From positions 1-33,583 of the forward strand of contig JACSRJ010000345.1 of NCBI GenBank assembly GCA_014879835.1: DNA of 33,583 nt, read 5' to 3'. The notes under the pieces were generated by a model, which saw nothing but the letters and a program-made list of their open reading frames with translations, was not told where the DNA came from and searched no databases. This document shows, piece by piece, positions 8,867 to 17,088 of the stretch; position 1 is the first letter of the stretch; each line of letters starts with the position of its first letter. The position numbers and the translations under genes were made by a program. This DNA comes from Anaerolinea sp. (GTDB taxonomy: Bacteria; Chloroflexota; Anaerolineae; Aggregatilineales; UBA2796).

Positions 8867-10054
8867 TCAGGGTTTTAAGGACGCCTGATAAGCGACCCCG
8901 GTGAACTTCACTTCAGCCGGATCAAGGGCTTCAAGAGCCGTTTGATCCCCTTTGAGGGTGTACATAAAAAACGCCGTCGCAAAATGGTTGATCAAATCGT
9001 GGGCGCGATCCATATCCCATACACGATCCGAACATAACTCAAAGCGACCCATCTGGATCAAGAGCGGAGGACACTTATCGACAAAGATGTAGTGTCCGGC
9101 ATTCTCAAAGACAACCATTGCTTTTGGGGTGCTGCTCACTGACTCATAGATGGGGTAGGCGTTTTGCTCAGGTGGGGTGGACTGATCCTGCGAGCCAACC
9201 ATCAACATCATGGGTAAGCGAATATCAGCCCCCGCAGGCTCCCCAAAAATCTCCTGACTCAGCGGCGCGAGGGGCGCAATGGCCTTGATGCGTGGATCGG
9301 TGGTAGGCGGAAAAATCCCATCATAAGGGAGATCAATGCCACGTTTCGCCGCAATATCCCCGGCTGCATTAGCAAACAGGCAGGCACGGTCATTTTGGGT
9401 CTGTTCACAAGTCTTGGCCAAGGTACCCAGATCAAGGCGTGCCCCGCCAACAGCAAGGGTGGTGTAACCGCCAAAGGAGTGCCCAGTTACCCCAGTGGTG
9501 TCGGTATCAATCATGCCCTTAAGAAGGTCTTGGTTAAGGTATTGGGCAAAGTCGATCTGACGTACAATTTCAAAGGGGCGGTTGGCAAAACTGTTCACGA
9601 TTCCTTCGGGGCCGCTGAGGAGCATGTCCCGAAAGGTGCTGCCGGGGTGATCTGCCGCCATCACCACAAATCCCCACGAAGCCAGATGTTCGGTATAGGC
9701 TACAAGTTGGTAACGCAGTCCACTCAGACCGTGAGAAAAGACGATCAAGGGATAAGGGGCTTGGGAGCGATCTGGCTCACCGTTGAGGATCGCACGTCCA
9801 GTACCTTCAAGGGTGAGCCAGCGATAGGTGACCTCCTCCACCACGCCCGGTTCTTTGAGCGCCGGATACCAGATGGTCACATCGAGCGGATAATCACCGT
9901 CGGTGATGGTCAGATCGCGGGTTCCAACTGCAAAGGGCCCCCGTTTGCCATAGGGCGGAGCATCAGGGCGTTCGGCGGCTGCGGGAGGTATGGACAGAAG
10001 AACGCTCAGCAGCAAGATCACGAGAGGAAACAGGGACTTCAGACGGGTTTTCAT
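8867..10054 (-). CDS. Secreted alpha/beta hydrolase, PAF-acetylhydrolase-like lipase
   Basis: 395 residues with a signal peptide (MKTRLKS, then a Leu-rich core, cleavage near PAAA-E). An alpha/beta hydrolase follows, with the features of platelet-activating-factor acetylhydrolase-type lipases: the oxyanion segment VFSHGLSG (about 105-112), LASWGFVVMAADHPGST, the nucleophile elbow GHSFGG (Ser193), catalytic Asp290 in VGSQDQST, and His321 in ENAGHYIF. The catalytic triad is therefore complete. Known relatives hydrolyse short acyl esters of phospholipids or polyesters; the substrate here is unknown. Start at ATG 10054, preceded by AAGGAG about 9 bases upstream; longer in-frame starts would bury the signal peptide. 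Divergent from the ParB-fold gene across 222 bp. Confidence 0.88.
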   Translation of the reverse strand: MKTRLKSLFPLVILLLSVLLSIPPAAAERPDAPPYGKRGPFAVGTRDLTITDGDYPLDVTIWYPALKEPGVVEEVTYRWLTLEGTGRAILNGEPDRSQAPYPLIVFSHGLSGLRYQLVAYTEHLASWGFVVMAADHPGSTFRDMLLSGPEGIVNSFANRPFEIVRQIDFAQYLNQDLLKGMIDTDTTGVTGHSFGGYTTLAVGGARLDLGTLAKTCEQTQNDRACLFANAAGDIAAKRGIDLPYDGIFPPTTDPRIKAIAPLAPLSQEIFGEPAGADIRLPMMLMVGSQDQSTPPEQNAYPIYESVSSTPKAMVVFENAGHYIFVDKCPPLLIQMGRFELCSDRVWDMDRAHDLINHFATAFFMYTLKGDQTALEALDPAEVKFTGVAYQASLKP

Positions 10055-10162
10055 CAGAACTTGCTCCTTCATTGTAGAGAACATTTCATCCTGAATCACC
10101 ATTGTTGATCTGATCGCGGGGAATTGCCAAGGAGACAGAGCACCACGCAGCCAAATTCGGGG

Positions 10163-10191
10163 CTGATAAATGCACGCCCCTGTGGTATAAT
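10163..10191 (+). promoter_or_regulatory. Promoter of the 10277-13398 cluster
   Basis: CTGATA (10163-10168), a 17-base spacer, then TATAAT (10186-10191) extended by TG at 10183-10184. Predicted transcription start near 10198, giving a leader of about 80 bases to ATG 10277. Confidence 0.7.
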
Positions 10192-10276
10192 AAACCTGTT
10201 TGTGTGCTTCCACATGCGTCTTCAAGGGCAGCAGCACTCCCTCAGGCAAGCCCCTATCGCTTACGAAGGAGGTTTA

Positions 10277-11158
10277 ATGTTTTCAGCAGGCAACACTGAA
10301 GCGATTCACGCATGGAACCGTGCTCGATCCAGAGCCGTTTGGCTGTACTTGTTTGATCATCTTCGGGGTAAACGACGCCAGCTTTTGTCCTTTGAGGATA
10401 TTTCCAGCCGATTAGGGTTAAGCCATGCAGTCTATCGCGGCGTGCAGGAAGTCCCCCTCAACTCGATCATCGGCAGTGAAGGGCGCTATCAAGAGTTTGA
10501 TCGAGCCTTTTTGCCCACCAAAAACATCACCCGTGACCGCTGGCTCCGGGTGGCTGGGCAAACCCTTGCTACTATTCGGGGAGGCACCCCCCCTGTGGAG
10601 CTGTTCAAAGTAGGCAATTGGTATTTTGTGCGTGATGGCAATCACCGCACCTCAGTCGCCCGACAGATGGGAAACAGAACCATTGAGGCCTATGTTTACG
10701 AGTTTTCAGACCCCATCCCTGATGACTGTGGTGACCTCGAGACCTTCCTGCTGAACACCGAACGAACCAGCTTTTACCACAAAACCGGCTTGGGTACGCT
10801 TCACCCAGACTCCGATATTCAATTGACCCTGCCCGGTGGGTATGTTGAGCTGCTGTGCCAAATTGAGCAGTTTCAGGATGCGCTCAGTAAGATCGATCAG
10901 ATGGAGATTGCTTACGGCGACGCTGTGGCTGCATGGTACGAAATGCAGTATGAGCCCGCAGTGTCAATGATCGAGCGCAGCGGCATCCTCAAACCGTTTT
11001 CTGAGCGCACCCCCGCCGATTTTTATGTATGGGTGATGCGCGAAGAAGATCAACTCCGACGGCGTTTTGGGCACACCATCCCTATTGATCGGGCACTTCA
11101 GCGTTTGCGCGGCTTTCGTCCCTTTCGCTGGCTGCGGAACCTGCTGAGACGGAGCTGA
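10277..11158 (+). CDS. ParB/sulfiredoxin-fold protein of unknown role
   Basis: 293 residues, soluble. Residues 58-145 look like the ParB N-terminal (ParB/Srx) fold: VPLNSIIGSEGRY (59-71), then a helix-rich stretch, PPVELFKVGNWYFVRDGNHR (105-124) and RTIEAYVYEF. In ParB-fold proteins the 'DGNHR' region binds nucleotide. No helix-turn-helix DNA-binding domain of true ParB follows. The C-terminal 150 residues are mostly helical and end in a basic Arg-rich tail (RALQRLRGFRPFRWLRNLLRRS, last 22 residues), which could bind nucleic acid or membrane. Start at ATG 10277 after a full AAGGAGG (10266-10272); the earlier in-frame starts lie upstream of the promoter. First gene of a forward cluster; the next gene begins 11 bp later. 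Confidence 0.78.
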   Translation: MFSAGNTEAIHAWNRARSRAVWLYLFDHLRGKRRQLLSFEDISSRLGLSHAVYRGVQEVPLNSIIGSEGRYQEFDRAFLPTKNITRDRWLRVAGQTLATIRGGTPPVELFKVGNWYFVRDGNHRTSVARQMGNRTIEAYVYEFSDPIPDDCGDLETFLLNTERTSFYHKTGLGTLHPDSDIQLTLPGGYVELLCQIEQFQDALSKIDQMEIAYGDAVAAWYEMQYEPAVSMIERSGILKPFSERTPADFYVWVMREEDQLRRRFGHTIPIDRALQRLRGFRPFRWLRNLLRRS

Positions 11159-11169
11159 TCATCCACCCT

Positions 11170-11913
11170 ATGAGCGTTTCAACCCCTGATCCCGGCCGCT
11201 TCTGGGACTCGGTCACTGCTGATGCTGTACCTCTAGACGAAGCCCAAAACCTGATCACCGCGGTAATCCCCTCCGAACACATTCGCGGCCGGGCCGTATT
11301 GGACTGTGGTTGTGGTGCAGGTGACTACAGTGCCAGTTTTGTCCGGATGGGGGCGGATCAGGTGATAGGGTTTGATCTGAGTCTGGGCAGTTTGGAGCGG
11401 GCCCAGAGCAAAGCCCCCCAAGTGGGGTTCTGTGCAGCCAGCCTGAGTGCGCTCCCCTTCCCCGCCGAATCGTTTGACTTGCTCTGGGTGTGGGGGGTGC
11501 TGCATTATGTCCCTGATCCCTTCCGTGCCTTGAGTGAACTTCACCGGGTGGCCCGTCCGGGGGCATTGGTTGTGATTCATACCTTACGTCAAGGGCTGTG
11601 GTTTCAGGTGGAAACGGGCATGGCACGTCTTTTGAGCCGAACCCCTGCCAAAATGCAGCAGCCGATGATCAGCGCGACTGAGGGACTGATTCGGCTCCTG
11701 CTTCGATCTGCCCTGAAAAAAAAGGGAACCACAAAAACCCTTCGTCAGAAGATCCATGAGCGTTTTTTTGTGCCGGGCACCATAAAAGCGTTTCACCCTG
11801 CCCTCCTTGAATCCGGGTTGGGCAATCAGTGGCAGCTTCAGGAGTCCCATCCTCCGGTTTCAGACCTCCTTAAACGCAACCTCTCTCTAACTATGGTGGG
11901 GCGCAAACGGTGA
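11170..11913 (+). CDS. Class I SAM-dependent methyltransferase
   Basis: 247 residues with a type-11-like methyltransferase core. Motif I is VLDCGCGAGDYS (43-54) for SAM binding, followed by VIGFDLS (the acidic Asp that holds the ribose), a conserved SALPFPAESFDLLW block (about 93-106) and HRVARPGALVVIHT. The C-terminal 100 residues are a basic, helix-rich cap that would hold the substrate. The substrate is not evident. It shares four bases (GTGA) with the flippase-like membrane gene, so the two are translationally coupled; a lipid- or cell-envelope-related substrate is an inference from that. It contains a run of eight or more A residues (about 11715-11723) that keeps frame here. Confidence 0.9.
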   Translation: MSVSTPDPGRFWDSVTADAVPLDEAQNLITAVIPSEHIRGRAVLDCGCGAGDYSASFVRMGADQVIGFDLSLGSLERAQSKAPQVGFCAASLSALPFPAESFDLLWVWGVLHYVPDPFRALSELHRVARPGALVVIHTLRQGLWFQVETGMARLLSRTPAKMQQPMISATEGLIRLLLRSALKKKGTTKTLRQKIHERFFVPGTIKAFHPALLESGLGNQWQLQESHPPVSDLLKRNLSLTMVGRKR

Positions 11914-12869
11914 CCTCTTCAGCGCATCCTCGCAGGCGCTGGCGGTGGCTTCGGATGGGCATTGGCGCATCCTTGATCATCCTGCTCATTCCTATTTTTG
12001 GCGCGCCTGAATTCTGGCAGACTCTTCAACAGGTGCATCTACCGCTGGTAATTGCGGCATTGGGACTTTCGGCTGCAAGTGTGATCTCCAAAGCGTGGCG
12101 TTGGGGGGTGGTTCTGGCATGGCAGGGAGTTGAAGTTTCACCTCAGTATTTGATCTCCGGTTATTTCATCAGCATGTTTTTTAATAACTTTCTGCCCTCT
12201 GGCATGGGCGGGGATGTGGTGCGTGCCTACGAGTCGGCACGGGATACAGGGCGTGGTGCGGAATCGGTAACAGCAGTGCTGATCGAGCGTGGTAGTGGGA
12301 TGCTGACCGTATTTGGCGCGGGCAGTGTAGGGGCATTGATAGTGGCTGTACCGCCGGGGGTAGCCCTGCTGGCGCATGGTTTGTTCTGGGGCGGGCTGAT
12401 AGGGGTGTTGATGTTGTGGTCAACGCGGGTCGGGCGTGCGCTCGAATGGCTGGGGGCGCGTTTACCAGTCCGCCTTCAAGGGTTGTGGGGTAAAGGGCTG
12501 CGGGTGATCGCGGCCTTCCGGCGCACCCGCCGCGAATACCGTCTGCTGATCACGGTGGGGCTGCAATCGCTGGTCACCTTGGCCCTCACCCTTGCCTCAG
12601 TTTATGCGCTCATGCTGGCTTTTGATGAGCCGATCCCCTTTGGGGCCTTTGCGGCCGCCTTTGCGATCATCACTGCTGTTGATGTAATCCCCTTTTCACT
12701 TAATGGAATTGGGGTGCGCGAAAGTTCGTATGTGTTTTTTTTGGGGCTGAGTGGGGCGCGGGTAGAAGTAGCCCTTGGGGTGGCTCTGCTGGTGCGTTTG
12801 CTGGTACTGATTCAGGCCCTTGGCGGGGGAGTGTTGTTCCTCTATAAGTCGTGGCAAAAGACGCCCTGA
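11910..12869 (+). CDS. Lysylphosphatidylglycerol synthase TM-region / flippase-like membrane protein
   Basis: 319 residues with about eight predicted membrane segments (for example 17-32, 45-60, 82-97, 135-155, 205-225, 232-255, 285-310). It matches the membrane domain of MprF/UPF0104 proteins. Hallmark stretches are FNNFLPSGMGGD (91-102) and SLNGIGVRE near 265-273. MprF uses this domain to flip lysyl-phosphatidylglycerol; stand-alone versions are thought to move lipid-linked molecules, often next to glycosyl- and methyltransferases. No aminoacyl-transferase domain is attached. The GTG start at 11910 overlaps the methyltransferase stop codon. Confidence 0.9.
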   Translation: MTSSAHPRRRWRWLRMGIGASLIILLIPIFGAPEFWQTLQQVHLPLVIAALGLSAASVISKAWRWGVVLAWQGVEVSPQYLISGYFISMFFNNFLPSGMGGDVVRAYESARDTGRGAESVTAVLIERGSGMLTVFGAGSVGALIVAVPPGVALLAHGLFWGGLIGVLMLWSTRVGRALEWLGARLPVRLQGLWGKGLRVIAAFRRTRREYRLLITVGLQSLVTLALTLASVYALMLAFDEPIPFGAFAAAFAIITAVDVIPFSLNGIGVRESSYVFFLGLSGARVEVALGVALLVRLLVLIQALGGGVLFLYKSWQKTP

Positions 12870-12907
12870 TCAGTTGACATTGTCATCCTTGCCATCGACC
12901 CAATACG

Positions 12908-12927
12908 ACCGATAACAACCGATAACA
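12908..12927 (+). repeat. Perfect 10-bp tandem repeat upstream of aroQ
   Basis: ACCGATAACA occurs twice head-to-tail, 18 bp before the aroQ ATG and just before its ribosome site. It could be a regulator site or chance. Confidence 0.5.
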
Positions 12928-12945
12928 CATTGTGAGGGGGTATTC

Positions 12946-13398
12946 ATGGCCACTGAAATCTTACTCTTAAACGGGCCTAACCTAAACCTTCTGGGAACCC
13001 GTGAGCCGGACGTTTACGGCGCAGTCACCTACACTGATATTGTGGCACGGGCCCAGAGCCACGCCCAAAAGCGGGGGGCAGGGCTGCGGGCGTTGCAGTC
13101 CAACCACGAGGGCGTGCTGATCGATGCCATTCATGAGGCGCGTGCATGGGCTGCGGGGATCGTGATCAATCCGGGCGCATACACCCATACCTCGATTGCC
13201 ATTCGAGATGCAATCGCGGCAGTGGGGCTGCCTGCGGTTGAAGTCCACCTCTCCAATGTTTATGCCCGCGAGGCTTTCCGCCATCATTCTCATATCGCCC
13301 CCGTATGTGTGGGGCAGATCAGTGGTTTTGGGTGGCGTGGCTATGTGCTAGGCATTGATGCCCTTTTGTCCCATCTGGGGTTGATCGAACTGGGGTGA
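12946..13398 (+). CDS. aroQ: 3-dehydroquinate dehydratase, type II
   Basis: Converts 3-dehydroquinate to 3-dehydroshikimate in the shikimate pathway; type II enzymes are dodecamers with a flavodoxin-like fold. 150 residues, the normal length. Key residues: [20 protein letters not shown] (6-25) with the catalytic lid Arg19 and the base Tyr24, QSNHEG (51-56) with Asn/His substrate contacts, [13 protein letters not shown] (74-86), and VEVHLSN (98-104) with catalytic His101. The C-terminal [14 protein letters not shown] matches family ends. ATG 12946 follows GAGGG by about 7 bases. It is 76 bp after the flippase gene, so it could be cotranscribed or have its own promoter. No other aro genes are visible. 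Confidence 0.97.
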   Translation: MATEILLLNGPNLNLLGTREPDVYGAVTYTDIVARAQSHAQKRGAGLRALQSNHEGVLIDAIHEARAWAAGIVINPGAYTHTSIAIRDAIAAVGLPAVEVHLSNVYAREAFRHHSHIAPVCVGQISGFGWRGYVLGIDALLSHLGLIELG

Positions 13399-13408
13399 AG
13401 ATCACCTC

Positions 13409-13440
13409 TCCCTTTGCCGCTGCTTATCGGGGCAAAGGGA
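13409..13440. terminator. Possible hairpin terminator between convergent aroQ and lepA
   Basis: A perfect 10-bp stem (13409-13418 with 13431-13440) has a 12-base loop and sits between converging genes. Neither side has a T tract, so it may be only an extragenic hairpin. Confidence 0.4.
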
Positions 13441-13476
13441 AAGGGATCAAGCTGCCAGTATCAAGCGCTTCCTGAC

Positions 13477-15276
13477 TCACTCCTCATCATCGAGGCGCAG
13501 GACGGCCATAAAGGCTTCCTGAGGCACTTCCACGCTGCCGATCATCTTGAGGCGGCGCTTACCCTTTTTCTGCTTTTCGAGGAGTTTTTTCTTGCGGGTG
13601 ATGTCACCACCATAACACTTGGAAAGCACGTCTTTGCGCACGGCTTTAACATCCGCCCGGCTGATGATCTTGCCCCCGATGGCGGCCTGAATGGGAACCA
13701 CAAACATCTGGCGGGGGATCAGTTCCTTGAGTTTAGAGACGAGTTTCTGACCCTTATACTGAGCGCTGTCACGGTGAACGATCATGGCCAGTGCATCCAC
13801 CGGGATACTGTTCACCAGCACATCCATCTTGACCAAGCGGTCGGGGTGATAGCCCTCAAGTTGGTAATCTAGACTGGCATAACCTTTGGTCATGGACTTG
13901 AGTCGATCATAAAAGTCCACGATCAGCTCTGCGAGGGGGATCAAGTAGGTGACATTGACCCGCTTTTTGTCCAGATATTCCATGTTTAGGTATTTACCCC
14001 GCCGTTTGGTGACCAGTTCCATGACCACCCCGATATAGTCATCGGGCATGAACACGTTGATCTTCATCCACGGCTCAAGAACTTCCTCAATGCCGCTTTC
14101 GTCGGGCATCTGGGCAGGGCTGTCAACAATCTTGGTCTCCCCGCTGCGCATCTTGACCATGTACTCAACGCTGGGCGCGGTGGCGAGGATATCCAGTTCA
14201 TATTCGCGTTCCAGCCGCTCCTGAACAATATCCATGTGGAACAGCCCCAAGAAGCCGCAGCGGAAGCCAAAGTTGAGGGCTTGAGAACTTTCCGGTTCGT
14301 AAACCAGTGAAGCATCATTCAGTTGGAGCTTCTCCAGCGCATCACGCAGAGCCGGGTAATCCTCCGCATCAACTGGGTACAGCCCTGCAAAAACCATCGG
14401 CTTGGAGTGGCGATAGTCGGGCAGCGGCTCCTCCGCCGGATTCTGCTTGAGGGTGATCGTGTCCCCAACCCGGCACTCACGGACAGTTTTGAGACCGGTG
14501 GCGATATAACCCACTTCGCCAACACTCAAACTATCGGCTTGACGCATGTTGGGGCTGAAGATACCAATCTCCACCGGCTCATAATCGACCCCAGTGGACA
14601 TCATGCGCAGTCCCTGACGGGCGTTCAACTTGCCGCTAAAGACACGCACATAGGCGATCACGCCCTTGTAAGAGTCGTAGTGGCTGTCGAAGATAAGCGC
14701 CTGAAGGGGCGCATCGGGATCCCCTTTGGGTGGGGGAACACGGCTCACCACCGCTTCCAGAATTTCCTGCACATTGAGTCCGGTTTTGGCGCTGACCTTG
14801 ACCATTTGCTCTTTGGGGATACCCAGCAGGTCTTCCAGTTCCTGAGCGATCTCGTCCGGCCGGGCGGCGGGCAGATCGATCTTATTGATCACCGGGATGA
14901 TCTCCAAGTCGGCCTCCAGCGCCAAGTATAGGTTGGCAAGGGTCTGGGCCTCTACCCCCTGACTGGCGTCCACCACAAGGATTGCCCCTTCACAGGACTT
15001 GAGGGCGCGGCTGACTTCATAGGCGAAGTCCACATGTCCGGGGGTATCGATCAGGTTGATCTCGTAGGTTTGCCCATCGCGGGCGGTGTAATTCATACGC
15101 ACCGCTGAGGCTTTGATGGTCACCCCGCGCTCGCGCTCCAAATCCATACTGTCCAAAAACTGGGCCTGCATCTCCCGGTCGGAGATTGTGCCCGTGATCT
15201 GAAGCAGACGATCTGCGAGGGTGCTTTTACCGTGATCGATATGGGCGATAATACAGAAATTCCGAATATGCTTCAT
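13477..15276 (-). CDS. lepA: Elongation factor 4 (LepA)
   Basis: Ribosome-associated GTPase that back-translocates or remodels stalled ribosomes and affects initiation. 599 residues, normal length. GTPase motifs: AHIDHGKS (11-18), RGVT (50-53), DTPGH (77-81), NKID (131-134), SAKTG (162-166). The translation-factor barrel, two EF-G-like alpha-beta domains, and the LepA-specific C-terminal domain ([20 protein letters not shown] and what follows, near residue 550) are all present. ATG 15276 fits the family start (MKHIRNF) but lacks a Shine-Dalgarno. Transcribed alone; a TATAAT -10 box lies 70 bp upstream. Confidence 0.98.
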   Translation of the reverse strand: MKHIRNFCIIAHIDHGKSTLADRLLQITGTISDREMQAQFLDSMDLERERGVTIKASAVRMNYTARDGQTYEINLIDTPGHVDFAYEVSRALKSCEGAILVVDASQGVEAQTLANLYLALEADLEIIPVINKIDLPAARPDEIAQELEDLLGIPKEQMVKVSAKTGLNVQEILEAVVSRVPPPKGDPDAPLQALIFDSHYDSYKGVIAYVRVFSGKLNARQGLRMMSTGVDYEPVEIGIFSPNMRQADSLSVGEVGYIATGLKTVRECRVGDTITLKQNPAEEPLPDYRHSKPMVFAGLYPVDAEDYPALRDALEKLQLNDASLVYEPESSQALNFGFRCGFLGLFHMDIVQERLEREYELDILATAPSVEYMVKMRSGETKIVDSPAQMPDESGIEEVLEPWMKINVFMPDDYIGVVMELVTKRRGKYLNMEYLDKKRVNVTYLIPLAELIVDFYDRLKSMTKGYASLDYQLEGYHPDRLVKMDVLVNSIPVDALAMIVHRDSAQYKGQKLVSKLKELIPRQMFVVPIQAAIGGKIISRADVKAVRKDVLSKCYGGDITRKKKLLEKQKKGKRRLKMIGSVEVPQEAFMAVLRLDDEE

Positions 15277-15346
15277 CAGGGTTTTATCGTGTTCCTACCG
15301 CTGTTCCTCAAGAAAAACGCGGGGGAATGCCCCACGCCTGTGGGCA

Positions 15347-15352
15347 ATTATA
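15347..15352 (-). promoter_or_regulatory. Candidate -10 box of lepA
   Basis: Perfect TATAAT on the minus strand, with transcription start expected near 15340 and a leader of about 64 bases. The -35 region (about 15371-15376, TGCCCA) is poor. Confidence 0.42.
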
Positions 15353-15510
15353 CCTTAGTCCTCAGGGGTATGGGCAGGTGTAGTTCGGGATCAGCCCATA
15401 GGATGCCCGATTCCTTGGAATACAGAAATGGGGCTTACCTCGTTGAACCTGCTCACCCCATGTTCATCAAAAGGGGGAGTGTGCGTTTGAGAAGTAATGC
15501 TGCACATTTC

Positions 15511-15703
15511 GACCTCATCCCCCTAGCCCCCTTCTCCAAACTGAAAAAGGGGGAATCAGACTCCCCGGTTAGGGGTTGTGGGGGGCGGTCTCCAAAAGGT
15601 TTTCACCCCTCTCCCAGCCGTACTCGGCGGTCGGGAGTGGGCACCGCGCAGCGGTCGGGGGTGAGGGCTATCACAAGTCAGTTTGGAGAAGGGGCGGATG
15701 AGT
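15511..15703. mobile_element. MITE-like inverted-repeat element
   Basis: A perfect 17-bp inverted repeat (15528-15544 with 15678-15694) extends outwards through CTCATCC on both sides (15514-15520 and 15696-15702) with one gap. The unit is about 190 bp and encodes no transposase. The interior holds further G/C palindromes (about 15605-15667). Its end sequence, GACCTCATCCCC, also begins the other dispersed elements at 30694 and 33550. No clear target duplication is visible. Confidence 0.6.
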
Positions 15704-15844
15704 CTTTTAAGTGGGTGTCCCCTTCAACCTTCCCCTTGGGGGTGAGAAGGCAAAACCGGTAACAGATGCCCTGCTCAAATGGCTTCTGAAGCGATTTGCC
15801 CTGCTCACCTTGTGCAATCACTGGAAACACATGAGATCGCCCGT

Positions 15845-15850
15845 TATAAT
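15845..15850 (+). promoter_or_regulatory. -10 box abutting the glycosyltransferase start
   Basis: Perfect TATAAT. Transcription would begin about 7 bases downstream, at or next to ATG 15858. The -35 position (15822-15827, TGGAAA) is weak. Confidence 0.45.
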
Positions 15851-15857
15851 GGCTTTT

Positions 15858-16985
15858 ATGCAGACACACATCGGCTTAAATGCCCACTTGTTGGCTTCTG
15901 GTAAAGGCTATCGGCGAGCGGGTATTCACGGTTATATCTATAACCTTCTGAGGCATTTGCCTCAGGCGGCGCCCGATTATCGTTATACGGTGATGGTGGG
16001 CGCAGGTGACCCGCCCGCTGATCCCGCGCTTCAGGTACGGCGCAGTTCAATCAATACCGAATCCCCGCTGCGGCGCATCTTATGGGAACAGGCGATTCAA
16101 CCGATGGTGGTGAAGGGTTTTGATTTGACCCATGAGTTGGCTTTTGCGGCACCCTTGATCATGCCCTGCCCTTTTGTGGTAACCGTGTATGATCTGAGTT
16201 TTATCCGTTATCCAGAGCGTTTACCTAGAGTGCGCCGTTGGTACTTGCGCCTTTTTACGGGGCTGAGCTGTCGCAGAGCACGGCGGGTGATCGCCATCAG
16301 CGAATCCACTGCGGCCGATCTGATGTCTTTGTTACGGATACCTCGCAGCAAGATCGATCTGGCGATCCCCGGCGTTGAGGCACATTTTAAGCCCATCCCC
16401 CGTGATCAGGTAGAAGCATGGCGGGCAGCCCAAGGACTACCGCCACGTTTTTTGCTCTTTGTGGGCACATTGGAGCCTCGAAAGAACCTTGAAATGCTGG
16501 TTCGTGCGTATGGGGCCCTGCCTGAATCGGCCCGAATCCCGTTGGTGCTGGCCGGCGGGCGGGGCTGGATGAACGAAGGTTTGGATCAGGCGATTCGGGA
16601 TCATCGGCTCGAAAAGTGGGTGATCCAGCCGGGGTTTGTGGCAGATTCCGATCTGGTCTGGTGGTACAATGCAGCAGAAACCATGGTTTACCCATCGGTT
16701 TTTGAGGGTTGGGGTATGCCCGTCACGGAAGCCATGGCCTGCGGCAAACCCGCATTGGTCTCGGACGTTTCTTCACTGCCCGAAGCCGTGGGCGAGACCG
16801 GGATGCGCCTTCCGCCCCATGATCAGAACTCATGGACAGAAGGACTCAGACGGGCCCTTGAGGATCAACATTGGCGTTTAGAGCAAGGCGAAAAGGCCCG
16901 AGAACGCGCAGCGTCTTTCACGTGGACACGAACGGCCCAACAAACAGCTTCGGTTTACCACCGGGCCCTCGAAAATCGTGATTGA
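15858..16985 (+). CDS. Family 4 (GT-B) glycosyltransferase
   Basis: 375 residues. Transfers a sugar from a nucleotide donor, probably to a lipid-linked polysaccharide intermediate; cytoplasmic or membrane-associated. The N-terminal Rossmann half starts IGLNAHLLASGKGYRRAGIH (a GG/AGI-type acceptor loop). The C-terminal donor-binding half contains LFVGTLEPRKNLEMLV, the conserved basic residue region LAGGRGW, and EGWGMPVTEAMACGKP, which carries the E-x7-E donor signature. An ATG at 15849 is also in frame but overlaps the TATAAT box; 15858 matches a leaderless transcript start. No Shine-Dalgarno is present for either. The sugar phosphotransferase gene follows 103 bp later, suggesting a joint role in exopolysaccharide synthesis. 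Confidence 0.92.
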   Translation: MQTHIGLNAHLLASGKGYRRAGIHGYIYNLLRHLPQAAPDYRYTVMVGAGDPPADPALQVRRSSINTESPLRRILWEQAIQPMVVKGFDLTHELAFAAPLIMPCPFVVTVYDLSFIRYPERLPRVRRWYLRLFTGLSCRRARRVIAISESTAADLMSLLRIPRSKIDLAIPGVEAHFKPIPRDQVEAWRAAQGLPPRFLLFVGTLEPRKNLEMLVRAYGALPESARIPLVLAGGRGWMNEGLDQAIRDHRLEKWVIQPGFVADSDLVWWYNAAETMVYPSVFEGWGMPVTEAMACGKPALVSDVSSLPEAVGETGMRLPPHDQNSWTEGLRRALEDQHWRLEQGEKARERAASFTWTRTAQQTASVYHRALENRD

Positions 16986-17088
16986 GAGCAGACCAAGCGC
17001 AGTTTAGGCGCAGCTTAAAAGTCGCGTGCGGCCCCGAAAAATTGTTTATTTTTATCTGGAGATGAGGTTGTGAATCGTTAGCAAACTT

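Larger units (their letters stand above)
15277..15857. other. Intergenic region between lepA and the glycosyltransferase gene
   Basis: This 581-bp gap carries the lepA leader and -10 box, an inverted-repeat element (15511-15703), a second G/C-rich stretch (15715-15750), and at its right end the -10 box of the glycosyltransferase gene. An open frame running through 15711-15857 has no ribosome site and overlaps repeat sequence, so I do not count it as coding. Confidence 0.65.

Noticed and set aside
9395-10108. Plus-strand open frame of about 237 codons opposite the lipase gene
   Set aside because: Complement of a gene with an intact triad and signal peptide; no ribosome site and no family features.
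11715-11723. A run in the methyltransferase gene (and a T8 run near 12735 in the flippase gene) as frameshift sites
   Set aside because: Both genes read through in frame with normal family ends; nothing downstream suggests programmed slippage.
12874-12879. Perfect TTGACA as an aroQ promoter
   Set aside because: No acceptable -10 box at 16-19 bp spacing.
14323-14931. Plus-strand open frame of about 200 codons opposite lepA
   Set aside because: Shadow of a highly conserved gene; composition typical of antisense frames.
15711-15857. N-terminal extension of the glycosyltransferase to 15711
   Set aside because: The extra 49 residues overlap repeat-rich DNA and the -10 box, have no ribosome site, and the family fold begins at IGLNAHLL.
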